This document shows positions 1-9,834 of a stretch of 64,000 nucleotides of DNA, piece after piece. The translations under genes and the position numbers were made by a program. The notes beneath the pieces were generated by a model. It was not told the origin of the DNA and did no database searches. It worked only from the letters and a program-made list of their open reading frames with translations. Origin of the DNA: CAIWHR01 sp963779805. GTDB lineage: Bacteria > Pseudomonadota > Gammaproteobacteria > Burkholderiales > Casimicrobiaceae. Location of the stretch: assembly GCA_963779805.1 (NCBI GenBank), contig CAVZZN010000002.1, positions 62,001 through 126,000 on the forward strand, read 5' to 3'. The stretch's first letter is position 1; each line of letters starts with the position of its first letter.

Positions 1-1221
1 CCGCAGACGCGCCCGCGGCTGAAGCGCTTGACGAGCGAGCCGAGCTCCTCCCTGGCCACACCCGGGCCGTTGTCGATCACGGCGATGCGCGCGTGGACGC
101 CGTCGCTGCCGCACGCGAGGCGCACCGTGGTTCGCGGCCCGGCGTGCACCAGCGCATTCTCGACCAGGTTGCGCATCGCGAGGCCGATGGCGTCGAGATC
201 GCCGCGCACCCGCGCGGGCCGGGCGTCGGCGACGAGCCGGCAGCCGCGCGCGCGTGCCTCGTGCTCGAACTCCTGCGCCACCAGCCTGACCACCGTGTCC
301 AGATCGACGGATTGCGTCGCGAGCGGGGCGCCCCCCTCCGCGCGCGCCAGTGCCAGCAGCCGCTCGGCGAGGCGTGCGAGTCGCGTGAGCGCCTGCACCA
401 GCGTCTCGCGCGCGCTCGCGCATGGCCGCGGAATCCGCCATGCTGGCGAGGAGCTGCGCCTGCGCGAGCGCGCCGGCGATCGGCGTGCGCAACTCGTGGG
501 CGCTGTTGTAGGTGAAGGTCCGTTCGGTTTCGAGCGCCTCGGCGAGGCGGGCGAGCAGCCGATTCGTCGCTTCCACCGCAGGTCGCATTTCCGTGACGAC
601 TCCGGTGAGCGGCAGGAAGCGCAGGGCCCGCGGATCCTGCTCCGAAACGGCGCTCGCCGTGCGCTCCACCTGCTGGACCAGCGAGCGGGATGCGCGGAAC
701 ACGATGAACGTGACGAACGCGAGGAGCGCCGCAAGGGGCACCATCAGCCCCAGCATCGACGTCATCAATTCCTCGTTGCGCTCGCTGACCGGATCGGCCA
801 TGTGCAGGAAGCGCTTGCGCACGGGATCGACGAGCGTCGCTACCCGCCACGGGCCGGCATCGGCGAGGCCCTGGCGCAACGGAACGTGCAGCAACTCCGG
901 GCCGGCGTTGTGCGACTTGAGCAGGACCGTTCCGGCCGCGTCGCGGATCACGAACGCGTAGCGCGCCCGCGCGCCGCCCTGGTCGGGCTCGGCAAGGCTG
1001 CGCCCGAGAATCGCCGTCGCGAACACGAGGTCGTCGGTGGAGGTGGCGAGGGACATCAGGACCGCGCCGCTTTCCTCGAGCTCGTGATCGGAGCTGCGAT
1101 CGATGAGGCCCTTGAGCACGAAGCCGCTGCCGATCACCCCTGCGAGCCACAGCAGCGTCACCCCCGCGAGCAGGCTGCGCGCGAGCCCGCGGGTGACCGA
1201 TCCCGTTGCACGCAGGTTCAT
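1..1221 (-). CDS. Two-component sensor histidine kinase, partial at window edge, one frame break
   Basis: Inner-membrane sensor kinase expected to phosphorylate the response regulator encoded just upstream. The ATG (1221-1219) overlaps the regulator stop as ATGA, so the two are translationally coupled. Two hydrophobic segments near residues 13-33 and 155-178 flank a periplasmic loop of about 120 residues. The H-box reads HELRTP (plus-strand near 490-505), the N-box ENALVHAG (near 146-165) and the D-box IDNGPGV (near 65-85). The reading frame breaks near 400-420, just after MRERAR; removing one base restores the dimerisation helix. The end, including the last ATP-binding motif, lies outside the window. 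The architecture matches the QseC/TctE/PmrB kinase class; the signal is unknown. Confidence 0.88.
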   Translation of the reverse strand, partial: MNLRATGSVTRGLARSLLAGVTLLWLAGVIGSGFVLKGLIDRSSDHELEESGAVLMSLATSTDDLVFATAILGRSLAEPDQGGARARYAFVIRDAAGTVLLKSHNAGPELLHVPLRQGLADAGPWRVATLVDPVRKRFLHMADPVSERNEELMTSMLGLMVPLAALLAFVTFIVFRASRSLVQQVERTASAVSEQDPRALRFLPLTGVVTEMRPAVEATNRLLARLAEALETERTFTYNSAHELRTPIAGALAQAQLLASMADSAAMRERARDAGAGAHATRTPRRAAAGTGARGGGRPARDAIRRSGHGGQAGGAGVRARGTRARLPARRRRPARAGARRSRRHRPRDAQPGRECAGARRAANHGAPRVRQRRRPRAHRRDRQRPGCGQGGARLARQALQPRARLR

Positions 1222-1904
1222 CCCGCTGCCTGCGCCGGCGCCGCTTCGGCAGTGCCCCACTGGTAACCGAAGCCGCGCACCGTGCGGATGGCGTCGCGCC
1301 CGAGCTTCCTGCGCAGGCGCGACACGTACACCTCGACGACGTTGCTGCCGGCGCCGGCCGCGTCGAGCGCGTAGATCGCCTCTTCGAGCTGCGTGCGACT
1401 GAATACGCGCCGCGGCTGTTGCGCGAGGGTTTCGGCGATCGCGTATTCGTGCGCCGTCAGCGCGACGGGCACGCCGCCGAGCGTGACCTCGTGGGTGGCG
1501 GGATCGATGATCACGGCGCCGATCTCGATGCGCGGTACCCGTCTTCCGGTGCGTCGGCGTGCGAGCGCCCGCAGTCGCGCCGCGACTTCGGGCAGGTCGA
1601 AGGGCTTCACGAGGTAATCGTCGGCGCCCGCATCGAGGCCGCGTATCCGGTCGGACAGCCGATCGCGCGCGGTCAGGATGAGCACCGCCGGCGCATCGGG
1701 CTTCGCGTGCAGCGCCGGCAGCAGCGCCAGCCCGTCGCCGTCGGGCAGCCCGAGATCGAGCACGACGATGTCGTGGGGTGCGGAAAGGCACGCGCGTGCC
1801 TCCGCCAGGGTGCGCGCGTGGTCGACGGTGCAGCACTTGCGCGACAGGTATTCGCGAATCGCGGATGCCAACGTCGCATCGTCTTCGATGAGCAGGACAC
1901 GCAC
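1218..1904 (-). CDS. OmpR/PhoB-family DNA-binding response regulator
   Basis: A 228-residue regulator with an N-terminal receiver and a C-terminal winged helix. Receiver residues are visible: acidic E7-D8-D9, phospho-acceptor D50 in VVLDLGLPDGDG, T78 in LTAR and K100 in YLVKPFD. The output domain carries the family end RTVRGFGYQW. It is intact and forms an operon with the kinase. It faces away from a nine-haem cytochrome gene across 215 bp that contain two GTTCAGG direct repeats, the usual layout of an OmpR-family operator. It resembles the QseB/PmrA subgroup, but I cannot assign a specific orthologue. Confidence 0.93.
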   Translation of the reverse strand: MRVLLIEDDATLASAIREYLSRKCCTVDHARTLAEARACLSAPHDIVVLDLGLPDGDGLALLPALHAKPDAPAVLILTARDRLSDRIRGLDAGADDYLVKPFDLPEVAARLRALARRRTGRRVPRIEIGAVIIDPATHEVTLGGVPVALTAHEYAIAETLAQQPRRVFSRTQLEEAIYALDAAGAGSNVVEVYVSRLRRKLGRDAIRTVRGFGYQWGTAEAAPAQAAG

Positions 1905-2006
1905 CGCATAAGGCTACGACATTCGTTGCGGCGCCCGCAATCGCGCGCAGCGATCGCACGCGGCGCCTGCAGGTGCGCATGCGGTACCGGGTCGCAGGAA
2001 CCCCGC

Positions 2007-2024
2007 GTTCAGGATCCGTTCAGG
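2007..2024 (+). promoter_or_regulatory. Putative response-regulator operator (tandem GTTCAGG)
   Basis: GTTCAGG occurs at 2007-2013 and again at 2018-2024, an 11-bp period that places both half sites on the same face of the helix. Tandem heptamers spaced 11 bp are typical of OmpR-family dimers bound head to tail. The site lies between the divergent response regulator and the multihaem cytochrome, about 100 bp from each start, so it could serve both. Binding by this regulator is an inference. Confidence 0.5.
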
Positions 2025-2119
2025 TCCGTTGCATACGCTGCATCCCGAAGGACCGTGCTTCGCGTGCTCGCGCATGCGAGGCGACGCACGAGGTGAACAA
2101 CTACCGCGGGGGAGTCGTC

Positions 2120-4441
2120 ATGCAACACAGATGGGCGCAATGGGTGCTGGCGTTGTGCGCGGCGATGCTGTGGGTCTCGGTCGCGTCGGCGGAGGAGCTG
2201 CGCGTGTCGGTGAGCTCGGTCGCGCTGTCGATCGGTGCGCAGGCCAAGGTGCGGGTGAGTGGTGCGTCGGGATCCGTTCGTGCCGTGTCGTCGGCGCCCG
2301 CGATCGCAACCGCCGCGCTGTCCGGTGCAACGCTCGTGATTACGGGCAAGAGGCTCCGGCAAGGCCGTGGTGCGCGTGAGCGACCGGGAGCACACGGTCA
2401 CCGTCGAAGTCACCGTATCGGGGAGTTCGAGCACGCCGCCTCCGACCTCGACCGGTTCGAGCGCACCGTGGCGCGTGCTGGCGAGCAACGATCTCGGGAT
2501 GCACTGCGCCGATCTCGATTACCAGGTGTTCTCGATCCTGCCGCCGTTCAACGTCGTGCATGCGCAGGTGCTGCAGCCCGGCACCGCGACGACCAAGCCG
2601 AGGCTGCTGACGGACGCGGAAGTGGACGTGGCTTATCTGTCGACCTCGAGCACGATCGATCCGGCCGGCGCAGGCTCCCTCAACACCGGCAACGTGGCGA
2701 CGACAGGGCTGAAGTCGAACTTCTGGCAGCCGGCGCCATTGCCCGGAGGCAACGACCGGAACGCTCGGCGGGCTCGCGTATCGCGCGCTCTACCCCGGTG
2801 CGGTGCTCGATCTGTTCGACCCCATCGCGCAGGACACCGGCCTGCCGGTTCCGGATCCGGCCAAGCTCCCCGCCCTCGCCGCCGCGCAGCAGAAGATGCC
2901 GAGCCCGAGCAACGTGCCGCAGAAGTTCAACCGCTACGACGCGGACCTGCCGTTCTTCGCGGGCTTCCCGTTCGGCACGACGGTGACGGGGGCGCGCTGG
3001 TTCTCGGCGGACGGCATTCCCATCCTGCCCGTCGACGATGCCGGGCGCTCGAACCCGTATCCGCTGATGCGCGTGCAGGCTGCACCGAAGGGCGCCGACC
3101 AGACCAAGCCCGCGAACGTGCGCGCGAGCCTCGACATCGTGCTGCCCGTGGCATCGGAAGCCGACTGTCGCAATTGCCACAACGGCGTGGACGGCGTCGC
3201 GGCTGTCTTTGCGACAGTCCGGAACTACTCGAACGGGACGCCGTGGGCGGTCGCCACCGAAGAGAGCGCACCGGGCCCCGACAAGGCGAACAACGCGGCC
3301 AAGATCAACATCCTGCGCCTGCACGACGCGAAGTTCGGTGCGCAGTACACGTCCAGCGTCGACGGCACGCCGCTGCCGTGCAGGTCCGGCACCGAGGCCT
3401 CGTGCCTGGACGCTGCGGCGCGCCATCCAGTGCTCGCAATGCCACTACTCGCCCGCGCTCGATCTCGCGCAGGTCGGCCCCGTGAACGAGACGACGATCG
3501 GCGAAAGCGGACGGCAGCAGACGCGGCACATCTCGATGTCGCGCGCCATGCACGCGAACCACGGGCAGCACACGGCGCTCTTCCCCGAGATGCCTTTGCC
3601 CGGCGATCTCCTGCGTACGGCAGCGACGGTCCAGGACGTCTTGCAGAGCACCTGCTATCAGTGCCATCCGGGCAAGCAGACCAAGTGCCTGCGCGGCGCG
3701 ATGGCCAATGGCGGCGTCGTTTGCCAGGATTGCCACGGCGACATGAAGCAGGTCGGCAACGACTTCACCGCGGGCCTGCCCACGGGCGGCGGGCTCGATC
3801 TCACGCGCCGCGTGCCCTGGGCGATGGAGCCGAAGTGCCAGTCGTGCCACGTCGGCGACGCGAAGAGCGTGACGACGATGGATCGCACGGACCAGGTGGT
3901 CGCGTCCGACGGCATCCGCAATCTGCTCGCCTACGGACGCAGCAGCGCACGCGCCGCAAGCGTCTCGATGATCGCGTCGCCCGCCTCGCGCTTCGCGGAG
4001 AACGAGGTGCTGTATCGCCTCTCGAAGGGTCACGGCGGCGTGGCCTGCCAGAACTGTCACGGCAGCACGCACGCCGAGTGGCCGAACCCGAACCCGGCGG
4101 CGAACGACAACGTCGCTGCGCAGCAGCTGCAGGGGCACACGGGCACGCTCACCGAGTGCACGACGTGCCACGCCGCCGGCTCGCTCGGACTCACGCTCGA
4201 CGGACCGCACGGCATGCACCCGGTCAACGATGCGCGCTGGACGCGCGACCACGGCGACTTCGCCGAGCGGAGGCTCGACAGCTGTCGCACCTGTCATGGC
4301 ATGAAGGGGCAGGGGTCCGTGCTCGCCCGGGTGGCGACCACGCGTGTGCTGCCGTCGAACGAAAGCGGCACGCGCAGCGTGACCTTGCAGCGGGGCGCGC
4401 AGGTGCGCTGCGACACCTGTCACGAGAACAAGCTGCTGTAG
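2120..4441 (+). CDS. Exported nonahaem c-type cytochrome with N-terminal beta-domain (three frame breaks)
   Basis: Reconstructed as about 770 residues. A Sec signal peptide (MQHRWAQW to the VASAEE cleavage region) is followed by about 70 residues of Val/Ser/Ala-rich sequence like a bacterial Ig-type domain, then a Thr/Ser/Pro linker, then a long haem region. Nine CXXCH motifs are visible: CRNCH, CSQCH, CYQCH, CQDCH, CQSCH, CQNCH, CTTCH, CRTCH and CDTCH. The first is widely separated from the other eight. Frame breaks fall near 2350, 2757 and 3420; each is repaired by removing one base. The protein should sit in the periplasm or on the cell surface and carry electrons. I do not recognise it as a named family such as MtrA, OmcS or NrfA. 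The neighbouring two-component system may control it. Confidence 0.85.
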
Positions 4442-4448
4442 ACGGCGA

Positions 4449-4474
4449 GGCCCCTGCGACACGGAGCAGGGGCC
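4449..4474. terminator. Hairpin after the cytochrome gene
   Basis: The arms GGCCCCTGC (4449-4457) and GCAGGGGCC (4466-4474) form a 9-bp stem with an 8-base loop, directly after the cytochrome stop codon. No T-run follows. The right arm is part of a dispersed GGAGCAGGGG repeat seen elsewhere in the window. Confidence 0.5.
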
Positions 4475-4499
4475 GATCCAGCCGAACGGAGCAACGAAG

Positions 4500-4535
4500 C
4501 GAAGCCGGGCGTCGCGGATGCGGCGCCCGGCTTCG
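4500..4535. terminator. Strong hairpin between convergent cytochrome and rho
   Basis: The arms CGAAGCCGGGCG (4500-4511) and CGCCCGGCTTCG (4524-4535) are perfectly complementary over 12 bp with a 12-base loop. It lies between two convergent genes and could end transcription from either side. Confidence 0.6.
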
Positions 4536-4579
4536 TCGATTGCGAACGCAGCGAGTGGTCGACCCGCGGAGGCCGGCGT

Positions 4580-5839
<1,260 letters not shown>

Positions 5840-5997
5840 GGTCGGCTGGACGGCAGGCGTGCGGAAGGAGGGTGCGGCGGATGGACGAACAGGCGGCCGG
5901 TGGCCGCGATAGAGCAATGTGGGAACGTGGCGCCAGGGAAGCCGGCCCGGGCGTTGGGGCCGAAGCGGTCGTGCGGCGCTCTTTGACTGTGGTGCGA

Positions 5998-6024
5998 GAG
6001 CCGCCCCTAGGGGGAGGGCGGCTC
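5998..6024 (-). terminator. Hairpin downstream of trxA
   Basis: The arms GAGCCGCCC (5998-6006) and GGGCGGCTC (6016-6024) form a 9-bp stem 29 bases past the trxA stop, between trxA and rho. No clear U-tract is present, so this is a likely but not certain terminator. Confidence 0.55.
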
Positions 6025-6052
6025 CGCGAGCACGAAGATCAGGTTAACGGGT

Positions 6053-6379
6053 TCAGAGGTTGCTGTCAACAAAGGTCGTAAGCTGCGCTTTCGAAAGCGC
6101 GCCGACCTTCTGCGCGTGCACCTTCCCATCCTTGAACAGGATCAGCGTAGGAATGCCGCGGATGCCGAACTGGCCGGTGATCTGCGGGTTGGCGTCGACG
6201 TCGAGCTTGGCCACGGTCAGGCGGCCGGCGTACGTGCGGGCGACCTCCTCCAGCACCGGCGCAATCATCTTGCAGGGGCCGCACCACTCGGCCCAGTAAT
6301 CGACCAGGACCGGTGTGCTCGACTGGAGCACCTCCTGCTCGAAGCTCGCGTCGGTGACGTGCTTGATGTTCTCGCTCAT
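6053..6379 (-). CDS. trxA: Thioredoxin 1
   Basis: Cytosolic protein-disulfide reductase of 108 residues with the active site WCGPC and the conserved cis-proline in GIPTL. The start at MSENIKHV matches the usual family start; longer upstream readings lack support. It is intact. It supplies reducing equivalents to ribonucleotide reductase, methionine sulfoxide reductases and similar partners. The trxA-rho order supports a betaproteobacterial origin. Confidence 0.98.
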   Translation of the reverse strand: MSENIKHVTDASFEQEVLQSSTPVLVDYWAEWCGPCKMIAPVLEEVARTYAGRLTVAKLDVDANPQITGQFGIRGIPTLILFKDGKVHAQKVGALSKAQLTTFVDSNL

Positions 6380-6559
6380 GGATTCCTCTGATGATGCCCG
6401 CTCGCGGCGCGCACTCGGCGCGCTGCGGGCGCTGTCCGGACGGATCGAAATCAACGGTAGCGGAAGCGCGATGCGCGCGCAAGCAGCGGGATACCCGGAT
6501 GCGGCGTCTCAGGCGCGGCGGCGTTTGCTAAAATCGACGTTTTCGCGCCGGGCCGAGCA

Positions 6560-6883
6560 ATGACTTACGTCGTCACCGAAAGCTGCATCCGCTGCAAGTA
6601 CACCGACTGCGTCGACGTGTGTCCCGTCGACTGCTTCCGGGAAGGGCCGAACTTCCTCGTCATCGATCCCGACGAGTGCATCGACTGCACGCTGTGTGTG
6701 GCCGAATGTCCCGTCGAGGCGATCTTCGCCGAGGACGACGTGCCGCCCGACCAGCAGGAGTTCATCGCGCTCAACGCCGAGCTGTCGAAGGCGTGGAAGC
6801 CGATCATCGAGCGCAAGCCTGCTCCCCCCGATGCGGAGGAATGGAAGGACGTGCGCGACAAGAAGAAGTATCTCGAGCGCTGA
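6560..6883 (+). CDS. fdxA: 7Fe ferredoxin (3Fe-4S/4Fe-4S)
   Basis: A 107-residue cytosolic electron carrier. The first cluster region reads CIRCKYTDCVDVCPVDCF, the pattern of the 3Fe-4S plus 4Fe-4S ferredoxins of Azotobacter and many proteobacteria, and the second CIDCTLCVAECPVEAI. The C-terminal extension ending KKKYLER is typical. It is intact. A TAAAAT hexamer near 6529 is a plausible -10 element about 30 bp before the ATG. The neighbouring cytochromes and RnfB make this a small redox neighbourhood, without evidence that they share one pathway. Confidence 0.96.
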   Translation: MTYVVTESCIRCKYTDCVDVCPVDCFREGPNFLVIDPDECIDCTLCVAECPVEAIFAEDDVPPDQQEFIALNAELSKAWKPIIERKPAPPDAEEWKDVRDKKKYLER

Positions 6884-6980
6884 CGTGCGCTCGTGCCGCA
6901 TGAGCCCGAAGGGCCGCCCCGAGGGCGAATACGGAGGGCGCGGCACGAAGCCGGTCCGATGCGCGCGCGGCGTGGGCCGG

Positions 6981-7009
6981 GTTTGACCGGTCTCGTGCAA
7001 CCCCCTAGA
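6981..7009 (+). promoter_or_regulatory. Sigma-70 promoter for the two cytochrome c genes
   Basis: TTGACC (6981-6986), a 17-base spacer and TAGAAT (7004-7009) give a near-consensus promoter 69 bp before the first cytochrome start. A GGGGC/GCCCC mini-hairpin with a T-rich loop follows in the predicted leader (about 7013-7029). Confidence 0.7.
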
Positions 7010-7077
7010 ATCGCGGGGCTTTTTCGCCCCCAGCCGCAATCGGCAGGCCGGCGCCGACCTTCTCCCATTCTGGACAA

Positions 7078-7441
7078 ATGAACAAGACCCTCTTTTTTGC
7101 AAGGGCCGCGATCGCATCGTGCGCTGTGGCTGTCGGTTCGGCGGCGCTCGCGCAGGCGCCGGCCCCGGCGGGCGACCCGGCCAAGGGCCGGGCCAAGATC
7201 GGCGATGTGCGCCGGCTGCCACGAGATCCCGGGCTGGCAGACGGCGTTCCCGGAGGTGTACAAGGTGCCGCGCATCATCGGCCAGCACGGCGCCTACATC
7301 GTGGCCGCGCTCAAGGAGTACAAGAACGGCGATCGCAGTCATCCATCGATGCGCGCGATCGCAGCGTCGCTCTCCGACCAGGACATGGCGGATCTCGCCG
7401 CGTACTACTCGCAGGGCGCCACCGCGACGGCGGCCAAATGA
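7078..7441 (+). CDS. Periplasmic monohaem cytochrome c (c553/c4-like), one frame break
   Basis: About 120 residues: a signal peptide ending at ALAQA, then AGDPAKGRAKI, a CAGCH haem site and a C-terminal cytochrome c fold with SMRAIAASLSDQDMADLAAYY. The frame breaks near 7203 just before the haem motif; one extra G in the TCGGCG stretch explains it. The last bases overlap the next gene as ATGA. It is a close relative of the following gene, so the pair arose by tandem duplication. Likely role: electron shuttle to a terminal oxidase or peroxidase. Confidence 0.88.
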
Positions 7442-7800
7442 AACGGACCGGGACGAAGCGACTCATGAGCCAACGAAGCCTCCTTTTCGCCGCCCTCGCC
7501 ACCGCCGTGCTCGGCGCGGGCGCCGCCAACGCCGCCGACATCGCCGCTGGCGCCACGAAGGTCAAGGAAGTCTGCGCCGCGTGCCACGGCGTCGACGGCA
7601 ACAGCCAGGTCGCGGATTATCCGAAGCTCGGCGGGCAGTATCCCGACTATCTCGCCAAGGCCTTGCGCGATTACAAGGCCGGCCGGCGCAAGAATCCGAT
7701 CATGGCGGGCATGGCGGCACCGCTCACCACCGCCGACATCGACAACGTCGCGGCGTACTACGCCTCGCAAGCGCCGGTGGTGAGGAACACCGCGAAGTAA
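7438..7800 (+). CDS. Periplasmic monohaem cytochrome c, tandem paralogue
   Basis: A 120-residue exported cytochrome with signal peptide (LLFAALATAVLGAGAANA), CAACH haem site and axial-methionine region NPIMAGMAAPL. The start at 7438 overlaps the previous stop as ATGA; an internal ATG at 7465 (MSQRSLL) gives a more typical signal peptide and cannot be excluded. It is intact. It shares the KLGGQYPDYLAKALRDYKAGRR type of motif with class I cytochromes of the c4/c553 group. Confidence 0.93.
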   Translation: MKRTGTKRLMSQRSLLFAALATAVLGAGAANAADIAAGATKVKEVCAACHGVDGNSQVADYPKLGGQYPDYLAKALRDYKAGRRKNPIMAGMAAPLTTADIDNVAAYYASQAPVVRNTAK

Positions 7801-7821
7801 CGCGACCCGCTTGCTGTCCGC

Positions 7822-7847
7822 ACGAAGGCGCCTGCGGGCGCCTTCGT
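7822..7847. terminator. Bidirectional terminator hairpin
   Basis: The arms ACGAAGGCGCC (7822-7832) and GGCGCCTTCGT (7837-7847) form an 11-bp stem with a TGCG tetraloop, followed by CGTTTC. It lies between the convergent cytochrome and DUF1841 genes. Confidence 0.72.
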
Positions 7848-7857
7848 CGTTTCGCGC

Positions 7858-8284
7858 TCACCGCTGCCGCGCGAGGCACGCGAGATAGAGGGCGGCGTCC
7901 GGCGGCTTGCCGTGGCGTTGCGCGGCCCAGATCACTTCACCGAGGCATTCGACCACCGCGTGCAGCGCGGCGTGCTCGTCGCCGCGTGCGTCGCGCAGCC
8001 GCTCGAATTGCGCGCGCAACCCGGGCGGCTGGTCGATCGCGAGCTGCTCCGCGACGGCGAGATGCAGCGAGAGGTGCAGGAACGGATTGATGTCGCCGCT
8101 TTCGGGCCGGTAGTCGCGATCGAGCGTGGCGTTCGGGATCCTCGAGCGCAGGCAGGTATTCCGGATGCAGCGCGATGATGTCGGCAGCCATGGTTTCGAG
8201 CGACGACATCGGCGCACCGGCCTTGCGCTTGCTCCAGGCGTCGACCAGGAAGCGGCGCGCCTCGTCGCGGCTGGGAGTGAACAT
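7858..8284 (-). CDS. DUF1841 family protein, one frame break
   Basis: Reconstructed as about 142 residues, beginning MFTPSRDEARRFLVDAWSK and continuing after the break with TLDRDYRPESGDINPFLHLSLHLAVAEQL, the signature of the DUF1841 family common in beta- and gammaproteobacteria. Function is unknown. The break near 8135 is repaired by removing one C (CGCCACG to CGCACG). An upstream TTG at 8290 is possible, but the ATG at 8284 fits the family start. It follows nth, an arrangement common in related genomes. Confidence 0.85.
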
Positions 8285-8293
8285 GCGCAAGCC

Positions 8294-8990
8294 CTAGATT
8301 GGACGACCTTCGTGCTGCGCACTCCGGTGTTCGCGCTCGGGCGCGCCCGGCGCCCTCACGCCGTCTTGTCGGCGGTATTCGCACAGGTCGCGGATGGGAC
8401 ACTCGCCGCACTTCGGAGCCCGCGCGACGCAGATGTAGCGCCCGTGCAGGATCAGCCAGTGATGAGCATGGAGGCGGAACTCCTCCGGCACGGCCTTGAG
8501 CAGCTTCTGCTCCACCTCCTCGACGTCCTTTCCGGGCGCGAGCCCGGTGCGGTTGGCGACGCGGAAGACGTGCGTGTCCACCGCAATCGTCGGCTGTCCG
8601 AACGCGGTGTTGAGCACGACGTTGGCGGTCTTGCGCCCGACGCCGGGGAGCTTCGCGAGGGCAGCGAAATCCGCCGGCACTTCGCCGCCGTGCTCGTGCT
8701 CGATCGCCTGCGCGAGGGCAACGACATTCTTCGCCTTGGTGCGAAAGAGCCCGAGGCTCTGCAGATACGGCTGCAGCTTCTCGCACGCCCAGGCGCGCGA
8801 TCTTCGCGGGCGTGTTCGCCACGGGAAAGAGCACCGCGGTCACCTTGTTCACGCCCTTGTCGGTCGATTGCGCGGACAGCACGACGGCGACCAGCAGCTC
8901 GAACGGCGTCGAATACGCGAGCTCCGAGCGCGGATGGGGGTTGGCGGCGCGCAGCCGTTCGAAGATGGCGCGGCGCTTGCGCGGGCTCAT
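8294..8990 (-). CDS. nth: Endonuclease III (DNA glycosylase/AP lyase), one frame break
   Basis: Removes oxidised pyrimidines and nicks at abasic sites. The start MSPRKRRAIFERL is the family start. Helix-hairpin-helix LPGVGRKTANVVL holds the catalytic Lys, followed by the catalytic Asp in AVDTHVFRVANR, then the 4Fe-4S cysteines in C-X6-C-X2-C-X5-C (CVARAPKCGECPIRDLC). The break near 8790 (after IARLG) is repaired by one base. The upstream rnfB reading frame runs into this gene without a stop, which I attribute to a second indel near the rnfB end. Confidence 0.93.
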
Positions 8991-9657
8991 TCCGGCGCCG
9001 CGCGATCGGCCGGGTGCGGACGCGACCTGCCGGCGCGCACGGGCGCGCGCGAGCGCATCCGCCACGGCGGCGCGACGCTCGTCCGCCGTCAGTGCGTCGC
9101 GAGCGGGTGTCTGCACGCGCATCGGCGCATCCGTGCACGACGCGTCGGCGTTCACGCGTGCGTTGCGCTGCGCGTGCCGGGCGCGCGCGGCATCGGCATC
9201 GGCCGCGCTCCACGTGCGTCCTGCGGGTGCCATGCGGATGCAGTCGAGCGGACACGGCGCGATGCACAGCTCGCATCCCGTGCACAGCGCGTCGATCACC
9301 GCGTGCATGCGTTTCGCGCCGCCCGCGATCGCATCGACCGGGCACGCCTGCAGGCACAGCGTGCAGCCGATGCACCACGTCTCGTCGATGCGCGCGACCT
9401 GCAGCGGTCCCGGCGTGCCGAGGCTCGCGTCCGGCGCGACCGACGGGGCGACCGACGATCGCGGCGATCCGCGCGAGGCCGCTCTCGCCGCCCGGAGGAC
9501 AACGGTTGAGGGCTTCGCCTTCCGCCACGGCCTGCGCGTAGGGCGCGCAACCGTCGTAGCCGCAGCGCCCGCACTGGGTCTGCGGCAGCACGGCATCGAT
9601 GCGCCGGGCGAGCGCGCGAAGATCGGGATCGGCAAGGACTTCGAGCATGATCCGCAT
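8987..9657 (-). CDS. rnfB: RnfB-type ferredoxin subunit (two probable frame breaks)
   Basis: Soluble RnfB/RsxB-like iron-sulfur protein. The N-terminus has LPQTQCGRCGYDGCAPYAQA, the four-cysteine domain of RnfB without a membrane anchor, as in other betaproteobacteria. The central two 4Fe-4S motifs are CIGCTLCLQACPVDAI and CTGCELCIAPCPLDCI. An Ala/Arg-rich tail follows. The frame breaks near 9435 (after IVGRP). As printed it reads into nth with no stop; one more +1 shift near the end would give a TGA overlapping the nth ATG, and I place the end there. No other rnf genes are in the window, so the partner is unknown. Confidence 0.85.
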
Positions 9658-9706
9658 TTTACCGGGTAGATAGGCGTGCCCCCGGCCGGGGCAACTGCTG
9701 CGCGGC

Positions 9707-9747
9707 CGATCAGCCCGCCGTCGGGCGGCCGCGCGGCGGGCTGATCG
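9707..9747. repeat. 14-bp perfect inverted repeat upstream of divergent genes
   Basis: The arms CGATCAGCCCGCCG (9707-9720) and CGGCGGGCTGATCG (9734-9747) are perfectly complementary around a 13-base loop. It sits between the divergent starts of rnfB (9657) and the acyltransferase (9835), where a terminator is not expected. It could be a regulatory hairpin or an operator; no homologous copy was seen elsewhere in the window. Confidence 0.6.
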
Positions 9748-9834
9748 CCACCGGGAACGGTGCGCTCGCGCATCGCGCGCGACTGCGGCTCGCCCTCCAC
9801 GGCGGGGCTTGCTAGACTCCGGGCGCCTCGACTC

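Noticed and set aside
7078..7800. A single fused dihaem cytochrome
   Set aside because: Each half has its own signal peptide and stop/start overlap (ATGA), so they are two monohaem proteins.
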